Below are positions 7,639 through 14,385 of a stretch of DNA of 37,648 nt, piece by piece. Made by a program: the position numbers and the translations under genes. The DNA comes from JAEUIZ01 sp046155605 (lineage in GTDB: Bacteria > Planctomycetota > Phycisphaerae > Phycisphaerales > UBA1924): NCBI GenBank assembly GCA_046155605.1, contig JBJXFQ010000125.1:1-37648 (forward strand), read 5' to 3'. The notes under the pieces were generated by a model. It was not told the DNA's origin. It did not search any database and saw only the letters and a program-made list of their open reading frames with translations. The first letter of the stretch is position 1; each line of letters begins with the position of its first letter.

Positions 7639-7671
7639 GGGGACAGGGGGACGGAGGGACAGGGGGACGGA
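7639..7671 (+). repeat. Tandem 16-bp repeat with G-quadruplex pattern
   Basis: The unit gggacagggggacgga occurs twice head to tail (7640-7655 and 7656-7671), beginning 4 nt after the stop codon of the RCC1-dockerin gene. It contains four G runs (GGGG 7639-7642, GGGGG 7646-7650, GGG 7656-7658, GGGGG 7662-7666) with 3- to 5-nt loops, a G4-forming pattern on the RNA-like strand. The remaining bases up to 7827 show no gene. Confidence 0.7.
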
Positions 7672-7827
7672 GTGGAGGGGAGCGAAGCGCGGGCGGGTCG
7701 CCAGTGCCGCCGAAGCCTTGAGTCGCCCCGGAGGTGCGACCTACCCAGATGCCACTCCGAGGCGCGCGACATATCCTCCCGCGTGCCCAAGGCTCCGTCC
7801 GAACGCTCCGGCCCGCTCACTGCCGAT

Positions 7828-8796
7828 ATGCGGCTGGTGATCTTGCACGGCAAGGAGGGCTTCCTGCAGACCGAGTTGACGTCGCGGCTGCGCGACTCGC
7901 TCGCCGAGCGGTTTGGGGGCGTGGACACGATCCGGTTTGACGGGAGCGCGGCGTCGGCGGCGGACGTGCTCGACGAATGCCGCACGTTTGGGCTGATGAC
8001 GGCGCACAAGTTAGTGGTGGTCGATCAGGCGGACCAGTTTTTGGCCGCGGGTGAGACGCGGGGGCTGCTGGAGCGCTATGCCGCGGCCCCTGCGGAATCC
8101 GCCACGCTGGTGCTCCGCGCGGAGAAGTGGCATAAGGGCAAACTCGACGCGCTGGTCGAGGCGGTGGGCGCGGTCCGGGCGTGCGAGGTCGAGAGCGACG
8201 CGCGGGCGATCGACTGGGCGATGAAGCGGTGCCAGAAACGGCACGGCGCGACGCTGGACCCGGATGCGGCCCGCGCGCTCGTTGGTCGCGTCGGGCCTGA
8301 TCTGGGGCGGATCGACTCGGAGTTGGCGAAGTTGTCGCTGCTGGTGGGCACCGGCCGACCGATCGCGGCGACGGACGTGGCGACGATCGTCGGACTGACG
8401 CGTGAGGAAGAGGTGTGGGGCGCACAGGGTTCGCTGCTGTCGGGCGATGCGGCCCGAGCGATCGGGCATGTGCGGATGATCCTGGAATCGTCGAAGCGTG
8501 ATTCGCACATCCCGCTGAGTTACGCGTGCCTTGATCTGGCGCGGAAACTGCATGGCATTTCGTGGGGCCTTCGGGCCGGGGGCAATCCGCGTGAAGTGGC
8601 GGGGAAGTTTGCCCTCTGGGGGCCGGCGTTTGACCCGGTGATGGCGGCGGCGCGGCGGTGCGACCCGAACCGTCTGGCGGAGTTGTTGGCGGCGGCGGTT
8701 GAGGTGGACTTTGGGATGAAAACCGGGGGGATGGACGCCCAGCGCGGTCTGGAGGGGCTGGCGCTTCGGTTTGCCGGGGTTCTCTCGGGCCGGTAG
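7828..8796 (+). CDS. holA: DNA polymerase III subunit delta
   Basis: 322 residues from ATG 7828 (MRLVILHGKEGFL). An upstream in-frame GTG at 7783 would add 15 residues and cannot be excluded, since neither has a convincing ribosome site. The pattern is that of HolA: a first domain with L-H-G-K-E-x-F-L and D-V-L-D-E-C-R-T-F-G-L-M; the strand L-V-V-V-D-Q-A-D; a second domain from about residue 130 with D-W-A-M-K-R-C; R-V-G-P-D-L-G-R-I-D-S-E-L-A-K-L typical of delta; and a helical C-terminal collar. Delta opens the beta clamp and works with DnaX, whose gene is at the left edge of the window. Two dockerin genes intervene, so this is not a shared operon. The lipoprotein at 8898 follows by 101 nt. 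Confidence 0.9.
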   Translation: MRLVILHGKEGFLQTELTSRLRDSLAERFGGVDTIRFDGSAASAADVLDECRTFGLMTAHKLVVVDQADQFLAAGETRGLLERYAAAPAESATLVLRAEKWHKGKLDALVEAVGAVRACEVESDARAIDWAMKRCQKRHGATLDPDAARALVGRVGPDLGRIDSELAKLSLLVGTGRPIAATDVATIVGLTREEEVWGAQGSLLSGDAARAIGHVRMILESSKRDSHIPLSYACLDLARKLHGISWGLRAGGNPREVAGKFALWGPAFDPVMAAARRCDPNRLAELLAAAVEVDFGMKTGGMDAQRGLEGLALRFAGVLSGR

Positions 8797-8897
8797 TCAA
8801 AGCGGAAGCGCCCGATCGGCCGATAGCAGCCGTGTGGGCGCGGTTGCTGCGCCTTTGAATCTCGGACCTGGAGCCGGAGGCTCCGGAGGGCGTGCCG

Positions 8898-10346
8898 ATG
8901 CGGAAACTGATGTCACTGGCGATGGTCGCGGGAGCGGCACTATCGCTTTGGTCGTTGGGCGGGTGCGCGGTCGGGCCGCAATCGACTGCGGAGAAGCCGA
9001 ATCGGCCCAAGACTAATCCCGCCGCGCCATCGAAGCCTGCGTCTGTCGCGCCGGCGGGCCGCGGTGGCAACGGGACTGCGGCAACGAGTTTGGGGAGCGT
9101 CGCAGCGCCGAATGCGGGGCTGGCGAACGCGATTGCGATCTCTGGACGGAACTCACCTGGTGAGAAGCAAGACCTTGCGGCACTGATGCAGGAATCAGCG
9201 GACAAGTTGGAAGCGGCGCTAAAGATGATCGACGCCGGAAAGCCTGCGGAGCGCACGCCGTCGGCGGCGGTCAATACAGGGCTTCCAACGCCGGTTTCTG
9301 GTGGTGCTTCCGGCAGCGTGGATTCCGGTTCGGTTTCCGCGGTGCCCTCGCTGTCGATTGCTGACTTGCTCGCGCAGACGCTGGCAGCAGACTGGGGCGG
9401 CATGGGTCCAGGTCTCTCACCCGCCCGAGGCGCGATCGTCGTTGGGCTCGGCCCCACCACCGACACAAAGGCATCGGCAAGCGGCGAGCCGAGGCTGGCT
9501 GCAGCGACGAACGAGGTCATTATCACGGGCAACTCCGAGCCGCCCAAGCCGCTGCCCGAGCGCATCGAGGAAACAACGCTGCTGCTGGTTGATCTGCTGC
9601 GACAGCAATCGACGGACGCGACGGCGGCGGCGAAGAGTTCGCTGGCGCTGGCCGCGCTCGAAGCGCTGCACCCGGGCGCGCTGCTTCAGGTCATAACGCC
9701 CGCGGGCGTGGAAGACGCGCTGACGCCGGAGCAGCGGCAGGCGATCGAGACGTTCCGCGCGATGGCGCGGGCCGCGGGCGAGTTGCCGATGGAAGCGCCG
9801 GACATCTCTTGGCGTGTGACGGCGATCGCGGAGCAGGCGTTGGCGGCGCAGCCGATGCGGATCTCGAACGCGTCGCTCTGCACGAAGGTGAGCGGCTTCG
9901 GGCAGTTTGTGCCAGTAGCCAGCACGAAGTTCGCGGCGGGCCGGGCGAATCGCGTGATCGTGTATGTCGAGGTGGACAACTTCGCGTATCGCACGCTCGC
10001 GGAACTTGATGCCGGGACGGCCTCGGGGCGCGCGGGCACGGCGATCAACACCACGGACCGATGGGCGGTCGAACTCTCACAGGAGTTGCAACTGCGGCAC
10101 GAGCCGGACGGGCTGTTGGTGTGGGCGCGGCCCGAGCAGCGAGTGCTGGAGACCTCGCGGAACCGCCGACGCGACTTCTTTCTAGTCGATGACGTGACGT
10201 TCCCGGCGACGCTCTCGATCGGCCGGTACAGCCTGAAGGTGATCACGCGCGACAAGACGTCGAACGCGACGGACGAGAAGGTGCTGACGTTTGATATCGT
10301 CGCCGACTCGCCGCTGGCGCTGGAGCCGCGCGGGCTGGGGGATTGA
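8898..10346 (+). CDS. Large lipoprotein of unknown function
   Basis: 482 residues from ATG 8898, placed by GGAGGG 8-13 nt upstream; a GTG at 8892 sits too close to that site. Signal peptide II with lipobox L-G-G-C (Cys 23). Residues about 24-270 are low-complexity, Ala/Pro/Ser-rich and probably extended. Residues about 225-480 are more ordered: a helical stretch, then beta-rich sequence with C-T-K-V-S-G-F-G, V-I-V-Y-V-E-V-D-N-F, W-A-V-E-L-S-Q-E-L and R-Y-S-L-K-V-I-T-R-D. The latter half looks like a folded periplasmic module, but I cannot name the family. A perfect 6-bp hairpin (GGAGCC 8870-8875 with GGCTCC 8879-8884) directly precedes the ribosome site and might limit initiation. The gene converges on nrfA with 13 nt between stops. 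Confidence 0.8.
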   Translation: MRKLMSLAMVAGAALSLWSLGGCAVGPQSTAEKPNRPKTNPAAPSKPASVAPAGRGGNGTAATSLGSVAAPNAGLANAIAISGRNSPGEKQDLAALMQESADKLEAALKMIDAGKPAERTPSAAVNTGLPTPVSGGASGSVDSGSVSAVPSLSIADLLAQTLAADWGGMGPGLSPARGAIVVGLGPTTDTKASASGEPRLAAATNEVIITGNSEPPKPLPERIEETTLLLVDLLRQQSTDATAAAKSSLALAALEALHPGALLQVITPAGVEDALTPEQRQAIETFRAMARAAGELPMEAPDISWRVTAIAEQALAAQPMRISNASLCTKVSGFGQFVPVASTKFAAGRANRVIVYVEVDNFAYRTLAELDAGTASGRAGTAINTTDRWAVELSQELQLRHEPDGLLVWARPEQRVLETSRNRRRDFFLVDDVTFPATLSIGRYSLKVITRDKTSNATDEKVLTFDIVADSPLALEPRGLGD

Positions 10347-10359
10347 GCGCCGCGCCGGA

Positions 10360-11796
10360 TCAGGGCTTGGCCGGGACGGCACTGTTGGCGGCGATCTGGC
10401 CTTGGCGCGCGAAATCGATGGCCTCGCCGAGGAGTCGAGCGGACTCCTGGGGCGCGTGGAAGCCCATGGAGTTCTCGGCGGCGACGAAGTCGAGACGCCA
10501 CTGGGCCTTGCGGTGCAGGTCGCGGGCCGTCGTGAGTTTGTCGTCGCCGGCACCGGCGTCCTTGGCGGCCTTGATCGCGTTGATGCAGGCGATTGTGGCT
10601 TCCTCAGCGCGGCTCATCAACGACTGTGTGCGCTCCTGGATGGCCGTCACGCGCGACTTGAGTTCGTCCTCGGCGTAGTTGTGGCAGGCCTGGCAGGCGC
10701 GGGCGATATTCAGGAGTGGGCTTCGGATGTGGTGGTCGCTGATCTTGATGGCACCCTGGCGCATGTAGGGCATGTGGCAGTCGGCGCAAGCGACGCCGCT
10801 GCGTGCGTGGATGCCCTGCGACCACAACTCGAACTCGGGGTGCTGGGCCTTGAGCGTCGGGGCGCCGCTGACGGCGTGGGCCCAGTCTTTCCACCCGACC
10901 TCGTCGTAGTACGTCTCGATCTGCTCGGCGCGGAGGCCCTTGTGCCAGGGGTAGGTGAGGCGCTTGGCGTCGCCTTTGAAGTAGTACTCTACGTGGCACT
11001 GCCCGCAGGCCATGGAGCGCATCTCCTGTCGGCTGGCGTCGATGTTGGGGTCATACTCGCGCTTGGGGTTGCTCGTGCGCCAGCGCTCGATACTGGGGAG
11101 GTGGGGCGTGGGGGCGTTGCCGCGGGCCAGCGCGCGGATGCCATCGAGGAATGCGGGTCGCGTGATGCGGAGGGCCATCGACACCGGGTCGTGGCAATCG
11201 ATGCACGAGACCGGGTGCGCGACGAGTTTTGTCGCCTCGGCGTAGGGCATGGCGCACACGGCCTCGAAGCCCTTGAAGAGTTGCTCCTGCGCGGCGGGCG
11301 AGGCGAGGGGATCGGTCAGCGCGCCAGGCGCGCCCTTCTCAAGGCCGGCCTTGCGGTACGCGACGGTGTTGGAGGCGTGGCAGTGGAGGCACGCGCCGGG
11401 CTGCGACTTTTTGGTGACGCGCTCGGTCTCGCGCTGGTCGCTGAGCATGTAAGCGTGCCCACGCTCCTCGCGGTAATCGATGGAGAAGGCGTAGCCCGCG
11501 AAAAGGACACGCCAGCGAGGGTCGTCGTCGAGTTTCTGGAAGGCCTCGGACCCGCCGAAGCGGGTGCGCTCGATGTCGACGGTGCGTTTGTACCCGTCGT
11601 ATTGCCGCGGGAAGTTCTTGCCCCACTCGGCCGGGTCCACGGTCGCCTCGTCGATGGTGACGAGTTTGAACGCGGTCTGGGTCGCCTCGGCCTTGCGCTG
11701 TGCGACGTTCTGCATCAGCAGGCCCGCGGCGAAGGCGCCGGCGACAAAGACGATCAGCACGAGCGAGTAGATGCCCCAGCGAGTGGCGCGTTTCAT
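10360..11796 (-). CDS. nrfA: Cytochrome c552 nitrite reductase, ammonia-forming, catalytic subunit
   Basis: 478 residues, the normal NrfA length, with an N-terminal signal/anchor (residues 8-28). It catalyses six-electron reduction of nitrite to ammonium outside the cytoplasmic membrane. Five haem motifs: CLHCH 136-140, CIDCH 198-202, CGQCH 264-268, CADCH 337-341, CQACH 368-372. Active-site landmarks are present: Arg in G-H-A-Y-M-L-S-D-Q-R (122), Tyr in C-H-V-E-Y-Y-F (271), and His in K-A-Q-H-P-E (319). The first haem, which carries Lys (CxxCK) as ligand in E. coli, is here CxxCH, as in some epsilon- and deltaproteobacterial enzymes. It lies 9 nt downstream of nrfH with its own GAGGAG. No dedicated maturation genes are adjacent. 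Confidence 0.95.
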   Translation of the reverse strand: MKRATRWGIYSLVLIVFVAGAFAAGLLMQNVAQRKAEATQTAFKLVTIDEATVDPAEWGKNFPRQYDGYKRTVDIERTRFGGSEAFQKLDDDPRWRVLFAGYAFSIDYREERGHAYMLSDQRETERVTKKSQPGACLHCHASNTVAYRKAGLEKGAPGALTDPLASPAAQEQLFKGFEAVCAMPYAEATKLVAHPVSCIDCHDPVSMALRITRPAFLDGIRALARGNAPTPHLPSIERWRTSNPKREYDPNIDASRQEMRSMACGQCHVEYYFKGDAKRLTYPWHKGLRAEQIETYYDEVGWKDWAHAVSGAPTLKAQHPEFELWSQGIHARSGVACADCHMPYMRQGAIKISDHHIRSPLLNIARACQACHNYAEDELKSRVTAIQERTQSLMSRAEEATIACINAIKAAKDAGAGDDKLTTARDLHRKAQWRLDFVAAENSMGFHAPQESARLLGEAIDFARQGQIAANSAVPAKP

Positions 11797-11805
11797 GGAG
11801 ACTCC

Positions 11806-12264
11806 TCAGCGGGATGGGCCGTGACCGATTCCCTTGTGGCAATGCACGCACGAGGTGGCCTCGGCGTGGGCGGTGATCTCTTCCACCATGCGGCTATGAC
11901 AGCGCACGCAGTTGGCCTCGACGATCTTCAAGTCACCGGGTGTGATCCGGATCGGCTCGTGGAAGTCCTGGAACGTGAAGGCCTTGGAGTGGCGATAGCC
12001 GTGCTCAGCCTTGGCCATGTACTTGCCGATCGGGTCGTGAGGGACATGGCAATCGTTGCAGGCGGCGTGGGCGTGATGCAGCGACTTTTGCCACGCGTCG
12101 TACTGCTCCCGCATGATGTGGCAGTTCACGCAAGCCCGCGGGTCGTTGGACAGGTATGAGGCACCCTCGGCGTAGGTGAAGGTTGAAGCGCTCAGGCCGA
12201 GAAACACCCCGATCACCGCGGCGAGGATGAGGCCGAACACGCTGATGCCGATGACACGCTTCAT
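11806..12264 (-). CDS. nrfH: Cytochrome c nitrite reductase, membrane subunit
   Basis: 152 residues. One N-terminal membrane helix (residues 4-25) is followed by a tetrahaem domain of the NapC/NrfH family: CVNCH 45-49, CNDCH 69-73, CVRCH 119-123, CVHCH 139-143. The C-V-N-C-H-I-M stretch holds the Met thought to ligate haem 1 in NrfH. It takes electrons from menaquinol and passes them to NrfA, with which it forms an operon (nrfH first). The start at ATG 12264 gives the expected short cytoplasmic tail (M-K-R); the ribosome site GGGAA is weak. Confidence 0.95.
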   Translation of the reverse strand: MKRVIGISVFGLILAAVIGVFLGLSASTFTYAEGASYLSNDPRACVNCHIMREQYDAWQKSLHHAHAACNDCHVPHDPIGKYMAKAEHGYRHSKAFTFQDFHEPIRITPGDLKIVEANCVRCHSRMVEEITAHAEATSCVHCHKGIGHGPSR

Positions 12265-12291
12265 GCGATTCCCGAGATGTAATTGTGGATA

Positions 12292-12320
12292 ATGCTAACC
12301 GCTTTAGACCTCGCGTGCAA
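12292..12320 (-). promoter_or_regulatory. Possible promoter of nrfHA
   Basis: On the minus strand, TTGCAC (12320-12315) and TAGCAT (12297-12292) are 17 nt apart, 27 nt upstream of the nrfH start. The match to the sigma70 consensus is moderate. I see no clear FNR (TTGAT-N4-ATCAA) or NarL site. Confidence 0.35.
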
Positions 12321-12404
12321 GTCGCAATGCGTTCAGATTTGGCGATGAAGGCCGCAATGGAGGTAGCCGTGCCCCTCGCCGGGGCGCGTACAAGGAGCCT
12401 CAAG

Positions 12405-13151
12405 ATGTCCTTCAAGCGGTTTCAGTGTGTCGCGTGGGCCGGAGCGGCCGGGCTGAGCCTGGGCGCGGCGGAGGCGCAATGGGACTACAAGAAGTGGACG
12501 GCGGCGTTCTCGAATCCGTCGTGGCAGTTCTCGAACACGTCCGCGGCGGGGACGATCACGACGACGAGCAACACGGCGTTTACGCCGGCGTTCGGGGCGT
12601 GGGGCGTGCCCACGGCGATCACGACGAACAACATCTTTCCGACGGAACTCGACTGCCACGGCATCGGGTCGCTGGGCGGATCGCTCGACTTGAACTTCTC
12701 GAACGGCTACGGCTGGGGGACCGGCGGGCGGCTGTTCATCGGGAACATTCACAACTTTTATGAGTACACGATCTCGGCTTGGGACTTCAGCAACAACCAG
12801 ATCGACGTGAACACGTGGCTGACGGTAAATGAGTGGCAGGCCACGGCACCGGGGAGCGCGGGGTATTTCTCGACGAGTTCCACCACGCGCGGCGCGGTGG
12901 GGCTTTCGTCGCGGTTCTTCGTTTTCGACACGACCGTGAACAAGAACTTCGGGCAGGGCGGGGTGGTGCTGATCGACGGGCTGACGAACGTCAAGCGGTT
13001 GCGACTGACGCTGAGCAACAGCGCGCTCATGCCCAACGCGCAGCAGTCGGATTTCATCCTGTTCAACGTGGGCACGCCGGTGCCCGCGCCGGCCAGCGCG
13101 GCGGTGCTCTGCGGCGCGGGCGTGATCGTGCTGCGACGGCGGAGGCGTTGA
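12405..13151 (+). CDS. Secreted protein with PEP-CTERM-like sorting signal
   Basis: 248 residues from ATG 12405, chosen for the AGGAG 10-14 nt upstream and because a signal peptide follows directly (F-K-R-F-Q, then A-G-A-A-G-L-S-L-G-A-A-E-A-Q). The mature domain is rich in Asn, Ser, Thr, Trp and Tyr, predicted all-beta, without cysteine until the end. The C-terminus has the three parts of a PEP-CTERM signal: V-P-A-P in place of V-P-E-P, a short hydrophobic helix (A-A-V-L-C-G-A-G-V-I-V-L) and a run of five or more Arg. Such proteins are processed by an exosortase/EpsH-type enzyme and linked to exopolysaccharide; the exosortase gene is not in this window. The function of the body is unknown. 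Confidence 0.8.
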   Translation: MSFKRFQCVAWAGAAGLSLGAAEAQWDYKKWTAAFSNPSWQFSNTSAAGTITTTSNTAFTPAFGAWGVPTAITTNNIFPTELDCHGIGSLGGSLDLNFSNGYGWGTGGRLFIGNIHNFYEYTISAWDFSNNQIDVNTWLTVNEWQATAPGSAGYFSTSSTTRGAVGLSSRFFVFDTTVNKNFGQGGVVLIDGLTNVKRLRLTLSNSALMPNAQQSDFILFNVGTPVPAPASAAVLCGAGVIVLRRRRR

Positions 13152-13241
13152 GGAGCGAGGTTGGCGCGGCTCGCACGATGACGTAACGTGGACCGTGGAG
13201 AACTCCCGCGTGGCAGCGAGGCCGCGGTTTCGCCGGCGCTC

Positions 13242-13796
13242 CTAGCGACTTAACTCCCGATGCAGCCAGGTGCGTGCCATGCGCCAATCGGCCTCCGCGG
13301 TCGGCAACGAGATTCCCAGTGCGGACGCTGCCTGCGCCGTGGTCATGCCGCCGAAAAAACGCAGTTCCACCAGCCGGGATTGTCGTTCATGAAGCGTCGA
13401 CAGCCTTTCCAGCGCCTCGTGAATGGCCAGCACGTCGACCGGCTGCGATTCGCGACGCGGCGTGAATGACACGCCGGTATCCAAACGGATGACGCCCTCC
13501 TCGGGTCGCCGCTTCGCCGCTGCGCGCGCTCGCGCGTGGTCCACGAGGGCCCGCCGCATCGCTCCCGCAGCCAGTGCGGCAAAGTGCGTGTCATCGACGA
13601 CTGCCGCGCCCGGGATTCCGACCAGGCGCACGAACGCCTCGTGAACAAGCGCGGTCGGAGACAAGGTATGGTCGCTCCGTTCACGCTTGAGGTATCGAGC
13701 GGCCTGCGCCCGAAGTTCGTCGTACAACCGCGGCAGCAACGCCTCCGCGGCTGATTGAGACTCTGGCCCTGGAGTAGACCTGCCCTTGTCCGCCAT
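13242..13796 (-). CDS. RNA polymerase ECF-family sigma factor, planctomycete type
   Basis: 184 residues from ATG 13796, preceded by GGGAG; the frame extends further upstream without a ribosome site. Region 2 contains L-L-P-R-L-Y-D-E-L-R-A-Q-A-A-R-Y-L and L-S-P-T-A-L-V-H-E-A-F-V-R-L (about 20-60), then F-A-A-L-A-A-G-A-M-R-R-A-L-V-D-H-A-R-A (72-90). Region 4 (about 124-180) contains L-R-F-F-G-G-M-T-T-A-Q-A-A-S-A-L-G-I-S as the helix-turn-helix. This is the ECF-like group first described in Rhodopirellula (TIGR02999/PF07638 type), which is usually encoded beside a Ser/Thr protein kinase. Here no intact kinase is adjacent, only a possible fragment at 13962. No anti-sigma gene is seen. Targets are unknown. 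Confidence 0.88.
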   Translation of the reverse strand: MADKGRSTPGPESQSAAEALLPRLYDELRAQAARYLKRERSDHTLSPTALVHEAFVRLVGIPGAAVVDDTHFAALAAGAMRRALVDHARARAAAKRRPEEGVIRLDTGVSFTPRRESQPVDVLAIHEALERLSTLHERQSRLVELRFFGGMTTAQAASALGISLPTAEADWRMARTWLHRELSR

Positions 13797-13961
13797 CTCA
13801 GTCTCCCGACACTCTCGATTCGCATTGTGCCCGCTTCTCCTTGCGAGTGCAATCCCTCTGCGGCCTCTGGTTGACGGTTTCCGCGCTACCGGACCTCGTC
13901 CCGATCGCCGGCAACATTCCCAGTGCCCAGACCTTAGTGTCATCTGGTTCTATCCCTGATA

Positions 13962-14114
13962 ATGGCCAACATGACCTTCGATCTCCGCTCCCTCCGCATC
14001 CAGGAACTGTTCGAGCAGGCAGGCACCCTCGACCCCACGGCTCGCAGTCCCTTCCTCCAAGCCGTTGCCCGTCGGATGCCATTCTTTGGGGCCACCTCAC
14101 GGCGCAGCCTTTGA
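13962..14114 (+). pseudogene. Possible remnant of a Ser/Thr protein kinase N-terminus
   Basis: A 50-codon frame from ATG 13962 (a second ATG at 13971) encodes R-I-Q-E-L-F-E-Q-A-G-T-L-D-P-T-A-R-S-P-F-L-Q-A-V-A, then degenerates and stops at 14112. This resembles the short N-terminal helix pair (R-x-x-E-L-F-x-x-A-L-x-L-P-P-x-x-R-x-x-F-L-x-x-A) that precedes the kinase domain in planctomycete kinases partnered with this type of ECF sigma factor. No kinase motif (HRD, DFG) follows. There is no convincing ribosome site. It could equally be a chance frame. The neighbouring bases 13797-13961 and 14115-14216 show no other gene. Confidence 0.35.
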
Positions 14115-14216
14115 GTTGGTCATCACCGAGCAGTCGGTCATTCGCGCCGAGAGATAGTTAGCGGTAGGTGCGGTCGGCGGTTTGGACGATCCATCTGGCC
14201 GCGCGAAGCCGCCCTC

Positions 14217-14244
14217 TTGTCGAGCATTCGGCGCGCCCTACACT
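14217..14244 (+). promoter_or_regulatory. Possible promoter of the desaturase gene
   Basis: TTGTCG at 14217-14222 and TACACT at 14239-14244 are spaced by 16 nt, about 140 nt upstream of the chosen start at 14386. The fit is moderate and the leader would be long. Confidence 0.3.
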
Positions 14245-14385
14245 GCACTGGTGCCTGCACTCGGCAGACTGTTCGATGGCCGTGCCTGTCACTGTCCGCG
14301 CCAAGCCTCGACGGATCGAGATCCGGGCGCCTGGCGCGCAAGCCTAGGGGCTTCCAATGGGGGGAGCCCGGGAGCCCGCCGCCCG

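Noticed and set aside
7717..7827. Dispersed repeat-like (REP-type) DNA before holA
   Set aside because: The translated pattern recalls repeat-derived frames seen in other genomes, but no second copy exists in the window, so it cannot be supported.
10360..12264. Hydroxylamine oxidoreductase or anammox-type multihaem gene
   Set aside because: Five haems, the NrfA length and the C-H-V-E-Y-Y-F and K-A-Q-H-P-E motifs, plus an NrfH partner, identify nitrite reductase; no eight-haem protein is present.
13841..14161. 106-codon frame upstream of the ECF sigma gene
   Set aside because: Composition is that of random GC-rich translation (many Ser, Pro, Arg, His), without start signals; the kinase-like frame in another phase is a better explanation for part of it.
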